From: Gp1-AA133 sp963850425
GTDB taxonomy: Bacteria > Acidobacteriota > Terriglobia > Terriglobales > Acidobacteriaceae
DNA: 64,000 bases
Direction of reading: 5' to 3'
NCBI GenBank assembly: GCA_963850425.1
Contig: CAWKLF010000007.1
Location: forward strand, 868,001-932,000
How positions within the stretch are numbered: position 1 is the first letter of the stretch; each line of letters opens with the position of its first letter. Below the pieces are notes generated by a model that did no database searches, was not told where the DNA came from, and saw only the letters and a list, made by a program, of their open reading frames with translations. Shown here in pieces: positions 34,850 through 44,206 of the stretch. The position numbers were made by a program, and so were the translations under genes.

Positions 34850-36185
34850 TTACTCGGACGAGAGGCCTGGCGGGATGGTGACATTTGGAGCCGGCGGGAC
34901 AATTGGCGGACCTGCCTTCTTCAGTTGTTCAACTTCGGCCTGAACTCTTGCCCAGTCCTTTGGTTTTCGCTTCGTCGCGTAAGGAGCATCCGGATGTCCA
35001 TAGAATTCCAGAAGCTCAGCCCGAATCTCCAGCGAAGCGCCACTAAACCCCTCCTTCGCCAGCGCATCCAGCAACTTTGCATGCGTCTCGTCGTTGAGCC
35101 GATATTTTCCCGGCCCCGTTATTACACCGGTGTCAAAGTTCTTGTTGGGCAAGTCCAGCTGGCTGGTAGGTACCTGGGTAAGCAGTTGTCGGTAGCGATC
35201 GAGCGTCGCGTTGAAGCTTGCCTCGAATAGTTTTTCCGTCGCGGGCGTAGGTGTTTTGAGTTGCAGCACTTTTAGGGGGCCGACCTTGGGGAGAATCCGA
35301 GTAAGGAAAGCGAGAAATTTTTCCCAACAACTCGGCGGCCGATAGGTCTTTCCCCAGCTCTTTTGGTAGCTGGCGCGAGAAAGGTTATAGAGAAACTTCT
35401 TTTTCGTCATGCTGGGCTGATCCTTCAGGATCTCGTCTTTTTTCAGGCTCCAGGCAATGCGCGTGGCTTTGGGCAGAAGCTGGCTGACAGCGTGACGGTA
35501 GGAACCGAGCACCTCGTCTTCGTTAGTAAGCACGGTTTTCAAGATCCAAACCGTAGGTTTCCTGAAAGGCTTGCTCCAGTAGGGGAACCGAAACGCCAAA
35601 GCCAATGAAGTCGTGGTAGCTATCTGGAGCGTAACGTCCGTGCGCTACTTCCAGAACGTCGAATCCAAATTCCGTCTTCACGTGCGCGAGCTTGTCTTCC
35701 TCATACGTCACGGAGTCGCCATATTTCGTTTTCAACTTGGGATACAGGAGCGGGACCGCACGATTCGTGCCGATGGGGTGACCTTCGTTGTCTGAGGCGT
35801 AGTGCGCGAGGGCCCCGAGCGCAAAGGCGTAGCCGTCAAGATCCTTGGAATCATGGAGAAGAGCCAGAACAAAGTCTCCGCTCCGCACATAGTGCGTCAA
35901 GTCGCTGAAGAAGAAGCTTCCGTGCGGATAGTAACCCATATCCTGGATAATCGCCCCGCCGTACGCATAGCCGTGTGCTTCTTTGAGTTCTTCTGCCGTG
36001 GCATCGGGAAAACGCTTCAACAATAAGGGGCGTATGTTGGTGTCCCAGACGCTGTCAATGATCGCTTCATGCGCAAGGACGGCATAGGCCGCGGTCTCAT
36101 TTGGCCAGCCCAAACACAGAACAAGCGCCATAATGCCGGCGAAGGTTCTCAAAGACAACGCTTCCCGGTGTCCCATTCTCCCCAT
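34850..36185 (-). CDS. zinc-dependent phospholipase C-like exported protein, broken by one frameshift near 35538
   Basis: The ATG at 36185 follows GAGG. Signal peptide LVLCLGWPNETAAYA. Metal-site motifs of the Zn_dep_PLPC fold are visible: VLAHEAIIDSVW, HYVRSGDFVLALLHDSKDLD and LGALAHYASDNEGHPIG. The first frame runs into a stop after QETYGLDLE. Reading one base later continues as LKTVLTNEDEVLGSYRHAVS to 34850, giving a single protein of about 440 residues. The shift falls in GATCTTGAAAACC, a four-A run. The second part (LLPKATRIAWSLKKDEI and a C-terminal helical region) has no stop of its own. Predicted to act on phospholipids outside the cytoplasm; activity is uncertain if the shift is real. 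Confidence 0.72.
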
Positions 36186-36310
36186 TCCAACCTCATTCTG
36201 AGTTTAGATCCTCTATCGTACTGGGAAATCGAATGCCCCTCAATTCCACGGGAAGGCGGGATTTGCTCATGGCTCGGTTTGAGACGAGCGTTGGGGATTC
36301 ATTGCGGAAG

Positions 36311-37062
36311 TTAATCGTGAAGAACGACGTTGAGAAGTGAGCTGTGGACTTGTAGCCCGCCGTTGTAGTGAATGAATCCCAATTTTCTGAACCGGTTCAT
36401 GAAAAAGCTCACTCGCGAGCGGGTGGTGCCAATCATCTCTGCCAGCGTCTCCTGACTGATTTTGGAACTACGGTCTCAGGAACGCCTTCCTTGCCAAAAT
36501 GAGCGACCAGCAGAAGGATTCGGGCTAGTCTCTGTTCACTGGAATTGAAGAGTTGGTCGACTAGATCCTCCTCGTAACGGATATTGCGGGCCAACAGATG
36601 CGCCACGAATAGATCGGAAAATGTGTGTTCGCGGTGGAGTGCTTGCATCATGGCCTTCTTCTCAATTCGTAACGCCGCGCAATCCGTCATGGCGGTTGCG
36701 GTGCCCATGCGGAGAGTTTGGCCTGCAAGCGAACCTTCGCCGAAGAAGCTCCCATCACTCAATATGCCGATCGTGGCTTCCTTGCCAGCCTTGGAGACAA
36801 CGGTGAGTCTGACCTTACCCGTCTGCAGATAAAACACCGCGTCCGCGGGATCCCCTTGCGTAAAGATGGTGTGCTTCTTCGGCAAGAGCATGGCTTTCCT
36901 GCCCTCGCCGATGGTGGCTAGGAATGACTGGGCGTCGAACTCGCGGCTCTTCATGGGAGATCGACGCGGAATCGCAGAATTCCGCGTTCGTCGGGATATG
37001 CGATGAATGGGCGTTTGGCGGGCGATCTTCGCTGAGCTCTGGGACTCGCGACGCGGAGACAT
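36311..37062 (-). CDS. Crp/Fnr-family regulator, broken by one frameshift near 36461
   Basis: The ATG at 37062 follows GGGGAGGTGCGT. Beta-roll: KKHTIFTQGDPADAVFYLQT, VRLTVVSKAGKEATIGILS and GSFFGEGSLAGQ. Dimerisation helix FVAHLLARNIRYEEDLVDQL. The frame then stops after VPETVVPKSVRRRWQR. One base away it reads KISQETLAEMIGTTRSRVSF then FMNRFRKLGFIHYNGGLQVH and ends at 36311, which is exactly the HTH_Crp recognition helix and C-terminus expected. One A is missing from a run (CCAAAATC where CCAAAAATC would restore frame). Without repair the protein would lack its DNA-binding helix. Confidence 0.8.
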
Positions 37063-37345
37063 ACGCACCTCCCCGAACCCCACGTCTAGACACATTGTAA
37101 CGCCCAGAAGGGCTGTAAATGTCAAAACAACAGCACATCCTCACGCTGGTGCCTGCTGTCCTTTCCGTTTTTGGGACGCCCCAAAGCGGTTCGTCGTGCA
37201 CGCGCAAAGACCTTTGGCACAACTACAGCCCCCGCGCAACATCATGCGTCCTCAGTGGTCAAAACGAGACAGTTAAACACCTTTTGCGACGCTTACGCTG
37301 GAACTGTGAGGTAACGCCCGTAAGCGGAAATGTGAGGCAACTTTC

Positions 37346-38627
37346 ATGAAACGATTCGTATTGATCATCGCCACGGCAGTTCTGCTCTGCGTTGTCGGAA
37401 CCATCCCTCCTGCCCATGCTCAGCAGCAGGACCAGCAGGACGAAAAGCAGACCAAGCAAAAAGAAAAAGCCCAGCCCGACAAGCAGACGGGTCAGGCTAA
37501 GAGCGCCCGGCAGCAGAAGCAGCAACAACAAACCCAACAACAACAAGCCCAGCAGCAGAAACAGTCAGCAACGAAACCAACAGCAACAAGCCCAACAGCA
37601 GAATCAGCAAGAACAGAACCAACAGCAAAAAGCCCAGCAGCAAAGACAGCAAGAACAGAACCAACAGCAAAAGGCCCAGCAACAAAGACAGCAAGAACGG
37701 AACCAACAGCAAAAGGCCCAGCAGCAGAAACAGTCAGAACGGAACCAACAGCAACAAGCCCAACAGCAGAATCAGCAAGAACAGAACCAACAGCAAAAAG
37801 CCCAGCAGCAAAGACAGCAAGAACAGAACCAACAGCAAAAGGCCCAGCAGCAAAGACAGCAAGAACGGAACCAACAGCAACAAGCGCAACAGCAGAATCA
37901 GCAAGAACGGAATCAACAGCAAAAAGCCCAGCAGCAAAGACAGCAAGAACAGAACCAACAGCAACAAGCGCAGCGCCAGAAGCGGGAACAGCAGGACCAG
38001 CAGCAACAGGCGCGGCTCTCGCAACAGCGCCAGCAGCAACTCATTTCGCAGCAGCAGCGGCGTAACGTACAGTACCGTCAACATCTAGATCAGCAGCAAC
38101 AGCAACTGCAGATCGCACAGCGGCAGACGGCGCTGCTACAGCAACAAAACCGTGCGGCGCAGTACCGTTATCAGCAAGACTACTTAGAGCGGATACGCCA
38201 GCAGCAGATACGCATACGTAGCGACCGCGACCACGATTACGATCATGATCCGTATTTCTACTCGGCTCCGATCTATCGTTACCATCGCGGTGACAGATAC
38301 TACGAGACGAATCAGTACGGCGCAGACTTGCTGCGTCAGGCCGTGAACTACGGTTACGAGCAAGGCTTCCGCGCTGGAGAGGCGGACCGGCAGGATCGCT
38401 GGCATTCCAGCTACCGTGACTCGTTCGCCTATCAGGACGCGAACTATGGCTACACGGGCTATTACGTCGACCAGGACGAGTACAACTACTATTTCCGGAA
38501 AGGCTTTGGTCGCGGCTACGAAGACGGATTCAACAGCCGCTACCAATACGGGCAGTATTCGAACGGCTCGTATATCGTGCTCGAGGTCACCCTCGGGCAG
38601 ATCCTCGGCTTCCAGTCGCTTCGCTGA
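37346..38627 (+). CDS. secreted Gln-rich repeat protein, broken by one frameshift near 37570
   Basis: GAGG lies eight bases before the ATG. Signal peptide MKRFVLIIATAVLLCVVGTI...AHA. The first frame is Gln/Lys-rich until about 37565, where CAGTCAGCAACG contains one base more than the matching CAGTCAGAACG of a later repeat. The second frame then carries ten 14-residue repeats of the type NQQQKAQQQRQQEQ. After these comes a Gln/Arg-rich helix and a C-terminal domain rich in Tyr and Asp: GADLLRQAVNYGYEQGFRAG and YYFRKGFGRGYEDGFNSRY. That domain resembles those found at the end of many Acidobacteriota secreted proteins. Probably a cell-surface or matrix protein; no enzyme motif. Confidence 0.72.
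37575..37994 (+). repeat. ten tandem 42-bp units encoding 14-residue Gln-rich repeats
   Basis: Consensus protein unit NQQQ(K/Q)AQQQ(R/N)QQE(Q/R). The order of unit types (Q-N type, K-R type, K-R type) recurs as a longer block, so larger segments were also duplicated. The last unit has drifted (AQRQKREQQ). Copy number should vary between strains. Confidence 0.9.
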
Positions 38628-39146
38628 AGACGGAGGATCCAACCCGCGCCTTGCCTACTGATCCACAAAAGGTCCGTGGAGCAAGGCGCGTGCATCACAG
38701 TGACGTTCAGCAACGCTGTAATGAACTATCAAACTTCGCGGCCGATTACGAAGCTGCTATGCCGACGGCGGAACTCGAGGAGACCTCCCCTTTTCGCAGC
38801 AGATTTTACTGCCGAGGTGAGCTACTCGGAAGTGAGCCATTTTGAACAGACGCAGCGCCGAGAAGTTTCTTACATTTCAGACTGGACTAAATCTCGGCCA
38901 CTAGAGTTTCTCAACCGGAACTCGAGTAGCCATGGTCAGGTTCAAAACGAAAGTCCCACGGATGGCTCGCACCAAGCGCGCCCCGCTTTCGAAAAGATCA
39001 CTGGCAGAACATGGTTGACCGCGCCCAATCGCAAGACGATGGCCAGCCCGCAACAAGATACAACGACAGGCCATCGCTCATTTAACGCTCGCACCACTAC
39101 CCGGGGTGGGAGATCGAAGCCATCCCGGTGTTGAAAGGAAATTCCC
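38628..39146. other. about 520 bp without a convincing gene
   Basis: A 152-residue plus frame (38676-39134) has no recognisable domain or ribosome site. Nothing else was identified. Confidence 0.35.
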
Positions 39147-39314
39147 ATGTTATTGATTTTGCTCGTTATTATCCTGCTACTCGCGTTCGGTGGTGGTGGT
39201 GGCTATTACGGATATCGGAGGTGGGGAACAGGCGGAGGCGTCGGAATCTTTGGGCTGGTCTTGATCATTCTGGTGCTCGTGTACGTGTTGGGCGGAGTGC
39301 GTCTGCCCCATTGA
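39147..39314 (+). CDS. DUF3309-like tiny membrane protein
   Basis: 55 residues: MLLILLVIILLLAFGGGGGY, then YGYRRWGTGGGVGIFGLVLI and a second hydrophobic run ending VLGGVRLPH. Two short membrane helices joined by a Gly/Tyr/Arg-rich turn is the DUF3309 layout. AAAGGAAA lies upstream of the ATG. Function unknown. Confidence 0.75.
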   Translation: MLLILLVIILLLAFGGGGGYYGYRRWGTGGGVGIFGLVLIILVLVYVLGGVRLPH

Positions 39315-39662
39315 GGTTCAGAGAAGGTTTGTTGCGAACGCTCTACGGCACTGAGGGATTGGTTCGCTTTGTCGGCTAAACCCGTGCCGTAATATGAGGA
39401 TAAACAAAAACACTCAAGCTCTGCGTATGCTTGCTCGCACTGCTCGGAATCGTGCCTTGTAGGTCGCTCGGGGACAGCCAGGCAATCACCCGATGTTTCT
39501 GACAGCATCCGCAAATCGCTCAAGCCGCCCTCAAAGATGTCTGCGTGAGTCAGCATCGCGACCCGGGTGTGGGCGATCGTTTCCAAAGTGAGGAGCCTAC
39601 ACGAAGCTAAAGGGTCTGCTTGAGAGCACTGATGGGCGCGCTATGTTGAGTACTTTTTTGCC
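39315..39662. other. 348-bp intergenic region between convergent genes
   Basis: No gene or clear hairpin-T-run terminator was seen between the DUF3309-like gene and the convergent exported-protein gene. Confidence 0.35.
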
Positions 39663-40559
39663 TCAGCGATTATCCGCTACGACAGTTTGGCCTTTGAGTA
39701 TGCTCGCCGCCTCCGCAAGGGTCAGGTCATCGGGCACTCGGTGAAAATCACTGTGGCTTTCGGCCTGCTGCACATCGATTGTCTTGAAAAGGAGAGCTTT
39801 CCCTTTCATGTCCACGAGCAGGGCAGTCATTTCCCATTGACCCGGTGCCACTTCTGTCTGCCTGACTTCAAAGCGGCCCCCCTTGTCTAGGTGCCCTAAC
39901 AATCCGCCTCCGAATTTCACATCTTCCACGAGATGCCCCTTAATCGCTACCAGTCTTCCTTGTTTAATATCGACCGTCATCTCCCCTTGCATATGCTGGA
40001 AAACGCGGGCTTCCATGGAAGGCGGTAGAAAAGTTGGGCTTGGTCTGAAGGTTAGCTGTACGAGATCTCCCTCACGGCTTGCGTAGTCGAATAAGAAGAC
40101 ATCGGCCAGAATCTTGAACAGTCGTTCCCCTTGTTCTGCTTTCTTGCTGCTCGCCTGCTGTAATTTGCGTTGCTCAGTTGGGTTGCTCACCAGCTTCTGA
40201 ATGCGCTGGTTTTCTATCACTTGCTGTTTAGCGTTAAGTGGGCGGCCGCCAATCGACAGTAGGCGGCTGAGAGATCCAACTTTTGTTTCGATAATTACCT
40301 GGGCCTGTTTTCGCCCGGATTCTTCTTTTTCGAGTTGGTACATCCAGTGGCCGAGCTCTCCATTTTGGAATTTCAGTTCGTTGGTCACTACCTTCCGTGC
40401 CAGCTCGTTCGCCGATAATCCTGCGCGTACAGAATCCGATTGGGACAGTGTGGTCGACGCGAGCAGAATGATGGTCACTATGAGGATTGCAGGGCTCTGT
40501 ATCCGCCTCAAAGCTAATGGTGGCATCAGTGCCCAGCAGGTTTTGATCCGGCGATGCAT
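39663..40559 (-). CDS. exported hypothetical protein
   Basis: 298 residues; AGGAG precedes the ATG by eight bases. A long signal-type N-terminus has a hydrophobic core SPAILIVTIILLASTT. The mature part starts with a helical region (LSANELARKVVTNELKFQNG), then charged helices (LQQASSKKAEQGERLFKILA). It continues into a beta-rich domain with QGRLVAIKGHLVEDVKFGGG and FEVRQTEVAPGQWEM. This arrangement recurs in Acidobacteriota exported proteins with no assigned function. It resembles periplasmic lipid- or protein-carrier folds (inference only). Confidence 0.75.
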   Translation of the reverse strand: MHRRIKTCWALMPPLALRRIQSPAILIVTIILLASTTLSQSDSVRAGLSANELARKVVTNELKFQNGELGHWMYQLEKEESGRKQAQVIIETKVGSLSRLLSIGGRPLNAKQQVIENQRIQKLVSNPTEQRKLQQASSKKAEQGERLFKILADVFLFDYASREGDLVQLTFRPSPTFLPPSMEARVFQHMQGEMTVDIKQGRLVAIKGHLVEDVKFGGGLLGHLDKGGRFEVRQTEVAPGQWEMTALLVDMKGKALLFKTIDVQQAESHSDFHRVPDDLTLAEAASILKGQTVVADNR

Positions 40560-41002
40560 GCGGCGATCTCCTTCCTGAGACGGACGTGCGAACGGCTTGC
40601 AGATCGGCGTAGAGATCGCAGCCTTTCACTCCTGACATTTTCAATTGTCGGACAACCGCATCAATAAAGCTGTTCACAATGGCGCACTTTCGACGGATAC
40701 GAAAGGACTTCTAACCGGTATTGAGGCATTGCAACATAACCGACATTCTCTTACCTCGAAGGTTCCCGTACTCTTTGCAGGTAATCGCCAAACGCCTCCC
40801 TACAAAACAACTCGTCACTTTACGGGAACGAGAACTCCCCAACTTGTGCCCGCTTCCCTTTGTGGGAATCCACCGGTGCTTTTAATCGGCCGAACCGCAG
40901 CAGCAGACTGCAAAACGACATCAGATCAGACGTAAGCAGAGCAGACTCACATTTCAAGTATTCGTTTGCGAAGGCGTAGTTACACCCTTAGTGGGGCCTC
41001 CT
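40560..41002. other. 443-bp divergent intergenic region
   Basis: It lies between the minus-strand exported protein and the plus-strand phosphoesterase lipoprotein. Both promoters should be here. No gene recognised. Confidence 0.35.
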
Positions 41003-42797
41003 ATGTCGAAGTGGTTAATCGCGCTGAGTGCAACTCTGATAACAACATTGACCGTCGGCTGCGGTACAGGAAGGACTCAAGGAACACCGCCGGATATCCC
41101 GCCCCAACTAGAGGTTCGGATTTCTGCCAGTCCTACAGCTATCAAATTAGGAGATCAGGCGAAGCTCTCATGGTCTAGTCAAGGGGCATCTTCAGTAAGC
41201 ATTGACCATGGCATTGGCTCACAACCGCCATCGGGCTGGGTCGCAGTCTCCCCTTCCGCGACAATTACCTATACGGCGACAGCCCAGGCAAATGGGAAGT
41301 CTGCTCAGGCTAGCGCGACGGTCTCGATAAATCTCGCGCCCACCCTCGACTTGCACATTGAGCCGAACTCTATAGCGAGGGGCCAGAGTGCAACTCTTAG
41401 CTGGTCCAGTCAAAATGCGAGCTGGATAAGTATCGATCAGAATATTGGAGACGTGGCTCCCTCCGGCACCCTGGTCGTTTCCCCGCAGAACACGATGACC
41501 TATACAGTGACGGCCGGTGGACCAGGGCGGGACCGCGACCAAATGGGTGAGTCTCACCATAACCACGGGCAACATTCAGTCAATCAACCACATTATTTTC
41601 ATGCTTCAAGAAAACCGGACTTTTGATAACTACTTCGGACAGTTAAATCAGTACCGTGCAAAGAATGGCCTGCCGCAGGATGTAGACGGGTTACCGAGCA
41701 ACACTTCGAATCCAAGTTATGACGGCAGAGCTGTCGTTCCCGCCTACCACCTTCAGACCATGTGCGCGGAAAACCAAAGTCCTTCCTGGGATGAAGAACA
41801 CGTCGACGCGAATCGTTACAACGCGGCGTCCTCGACGGCCACCATGGATGGTTTTGTATACGTAGCGGGTAAGTTCTCGCGAGATACCGGAGGGGCAGAC
41901 ATTGAAGGAATACGTGTGATGGGTTACTACGACGAGACTGACCTACCCTACTACTACTTCATGGCCTCGCAGTTCGCTACTTCCGACCGCTGGTTTGCGC
42001 CAGTCATGTCCAACAGCATGAACAACCGCATATTCGTGCTCGCAGGCACGAGTGCGGGGCACGCCTACCCTTTTACGACGACTCTCGCCAATATGAGTAT
42101 TTTTGAATTGCTGGAGACTAACCACATCTCGTGGAAAGTGTACCTGACACCGGCGTCGGGACCGCCAGACGATCCGGAAGATACTGGCAGTACCTACCTG
42201 TTTAGCTTTCAGCCGTTCGCCAGCCAGCACATGGACAAAATTGTCCCGCTCGCACAATACTTAACCGATGCGGCTAATGGCACTCTGCCGGCGGTGAGCT
42301 TCATTGAAACCAGTCCTGGATTAGACGAACATCCCGGAAAGAATGTGCAGATAGGTGCTGCTTACGTCGCGACTCTGGTCAACGCTCTCATGGCAAGTGC
42401 ATCCTGGGCAGATTCCGCGTTCATCCTCTCTTGGGACGAATCCGGCGGACTCTACGATCACGTCCCTCCAGCGCCTGCGGTGAAGCCCGACAACATCAGC
42501 CCGGTGGATCTTGCCGGGCATATCCCCGGCGACTTCGACCGAACCGGCTTCCGCTTACCGCTCCTCGTCATCTCCCCGTTTACAAAGCCTCATTATGTCT
42601 CTCACAATCCTGCGGATTACACAGCGGTTCTGAAGTTCATTGAAACGCGATTCAACCTCCCCAGTTTGACGAATCGGGATGCCGCTCAGATTGATATGAC
42701 GGAGTTCTTCGATTTTGCAGCTGTGCCCTGGCTCATACCACCAACCCCTCCTGTTCAGCCAATTGACGGGACGTGCGATTATCAGCATATGCAGTAG
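41003..42797 (+). CDS. lipoprotein with two Ig-like domains and a phosphoesterase (phospholipase C/acid phosphatase family) domain, broken by one frameshift near 41527
   Basis: ATG at 41003 (MSKWLIALSATLITTLTVGC, lipobox TVGC). Two similar Ig-like units follow: ISASPTAIKLGDQAKLSWSS with SPSATITYTATA, then IEPNSIARGQSATLSWSSQN with SPQNTMTYTVTA. The first frame then derails at GGACCAGGGCGGGACC. One base removed from the G run gives GPGGTATKWVSLTIT and leads straight into the enzyme frame. The catalytic part has NHIIFMLQENRTFDNYFGQL (the Glu-Asn start of PF04185), MDGFVYVAGKFS, YFMASQFATSDRWFAPVMSN, SFIETSPGLDEHPG and FILSWDESGGLYDHVPPAP. Probably a secreted phosphodiesterase or acid phosphatase. 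The two frames overlap by about 110 bases. Confidence 0.8.
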
Positions 42798-42813
42798 AAG
42801 TGTGCACTGTCAT

Positions 42814-43302
42814 TCAGCTCTGCTCGAAGCAATGCGCAATCGAGATCAACGGTGACCAATATCGTTCACTCGCGTTACAAAATGCGAGCTGTGGGCAGTA
42901 GATCTCTGCTTCCTGATCGCTGAAAGCTTCGCTGCTGGTTCTCATGGACCATGCCTGCATTTTGGCAGTAGCGGAAAAAGTGACAGAGCCGGCTTTGGTT
43001 GTTGCGCAGGGCAAAGTTACTGCTGTAAGAACTCGCCCAATCCTTGCATCAGGCAGTAAGGTGCTCGAGTTGATCTCGCGAATGAAGTAGATTTCCTGCT
43101 GAACGCAGAACTCCTGGAAGCGAGCCAAGGTCGGCTTGTATTTCGAGAGCGTGCTGAGTGCAGCCTTCCTTCCTGCTCTACGACATGAAGGCTGCGACGG
43201 CTTCCACAACAAGCCGGGGTCGTCGCGGCCAGCGGCCGCAGCACGAGGAACAGATTCGTACTTCAGCTCGAGTTCGCGTTTAGCCGCTCGGCTTTGGCCC
43301 AC
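42814..43302 (-). pseudogene. tyrosine recombinase (integrase) remnant, N-terminal part only
   Basis: Read across three minus-strand frames, the sequence gives pieces in the right order for a phage-type integrase core-binding domain: VVEAVAAFMS, then ALSTLSKYKPTLARFQEFC and IYFIREINSSTL, then CKDWASSYSSNFALRNNQSR followed by LCHFFRYCQNAGMVHEN, then AFSDQEAEIY. The last piece corresponds to the start of the catalytic domain. The Arg-His-Arg-Tyr catalytic part is absent before the neighbouring gene at 42797. Several frameshifts and an in-frame stop show it cannot be translated as it stands. It is evidence for a past integration at this place. Confidence 0.6.
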
Positions 43303-43323
43303 GATCGGGTTTTAGCGATCGTG
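43300..43323. repeat. 8-bp perfect inverted repeat CACGATCG / CGATCGTG
   Basis: The arms are 43300-43307 and 43316-43323, with an 8-nt loop. It overlaps the first codon of the integrase remnant. There is no following T run, so it is not a rho-independent terminator. It could be an operator or recombinase site of the lost element. Confidence 0.4.
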
Positions 43324-43652
43324 CGGCAGACAATATATTGTAAGTTATTGATTATATGGAGCTGAAGGTTGGTTGCGGGGGAGTGCTACGACCCGAACGC
43401 ACATTGTGTTTTCATTGACTTGCAGATCGAGTTTCGCACGAAAGCATAGAATCAGCGCCAGTTGGTCACGAGGCCCGCGATTCGAACCCTACAACCCTCC
43501 GGTTCTTAGCCGCTCCGTTTGGCACGCTGTCGCGTGTTTTCAGACACATGGCTGGAGCGTGAGCGCCGCTTTGGAGCCCTTTCGACACTGGTTGCGGTGA
43601 AGTTTGCGGTGAAGTTTTTCTTCTCGCGCTATTCCAACAGGGCCGTACAAAA

Positions 43653-44094
43653 GACTCCACGCACGCGGCACGGGCGGCGCTGGAAAAAGGCATCGTCCCG
43701 GGTGGAGGCGTGGCGCTGGCGCGCTGCGTGCCGGCTCTGGAGAAACTGAAAGTGGACGGAGCAGATCGGCGTGAACATCGTTAAGAAGGCGATTACCGAG
43801 CCGCTGCGCATGATCGCCGAGAACGCCGGCGAAGAAGGCGCGATTGTGCTGGGCAAGATCAACGACTCGAAGGACAACAATTTCGGGTACAACGCGCTGA
43901 CCGGCGACTATGAAGATCTCGTGAAGGCGGGCGTGCTGGATCCGACGAAAGTAGTGCGGACGGCGCTGACCAACGCGGGCTCGATCGCGTCGCTGATGCT
44001 GACCACGGAAGCGCTGGTTGCCGAGATACCGGAAGAGAAGAAAGCCCCGGCCGGCGGCGGCGGACACGGCGGCGGCATGGGGGATATGTACTAA
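43653..44094 (+). pseudogene. groEL: groEL C-terminal fragment
   Basis: Only about the last 145 residues of a 60-kDa chaperonin remain. The first piece reads DSTHAARAALEKGIVPGGGV then ALARCVPALEKLKVDG. After a frame change near 43752-43760 it continues QIGVNIVKKAITEPLRMIAE then NAGEEGAIVLGKIN. It ends with the Gly/Met tail GGGGHGGGMGDMY. Everything before residue ~395 of a normal GroEL, including the apical domain and ATP site, is missing, so it cannot form a chaperonin. A complete groEL elsewhere in the genome is expected. The cause may be rearrangement by the nearby integrase element. Confidence 0.85.
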
Positions 44095-44158
44095 GGTTGA
44101 GTGGTCATACGGAGCGCGTTTTTGCGCGAAGGATCTGCTGTTGGCTGTCAGGTTGACA

Positions 44159-44188
44159 AGCCCCGCCCGGGTGAGCGGGGCTTTTTTT
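44159..44188 (+). terminator. rho-independent terminator
   Basis: An 8-bp stem AGCCCCGC/GCGGGGCT with an 8-nt loop is followed by seven T. It lies 64 bp after the groEL stop and is probably the original groEL terminator. It is just beyond the 3' end of the convergent HAF-repeat gene. Confidence 0.88.
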
Positions 44189-44206
44189 CTCGATCCGACA
44201 ATCCAG

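Noticed and set aside
37575..37994. possible CRISPR-like array
   Set aside because: The repeats are contiguous 42-bp coding units without spacers, translated as Gln-rich protein.
38676..39134. 152-residue plus-strand frame
   Set aside because: No domain, no ribosome site, and composition unlike the neighbouring genes.
43479..43516. tRNA-like sequence on minus (GGTTCGAATC-type T loop preceded by an anticodon-arm-like stretch), near the integrase remnant
   Set aside because: The 3' T-stem does not pair, the anticodon stem has only three pairs, and no D arm or acceptor stem could be found. It could be a remnant but cannot be called a tRNA.
43594..43617. 12-bp tandem duplication GCGGTGAAGTTT before the groEL fragment
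   Set aside because: Too short to interpret; it could be chance or a by-product of the rearrangement.
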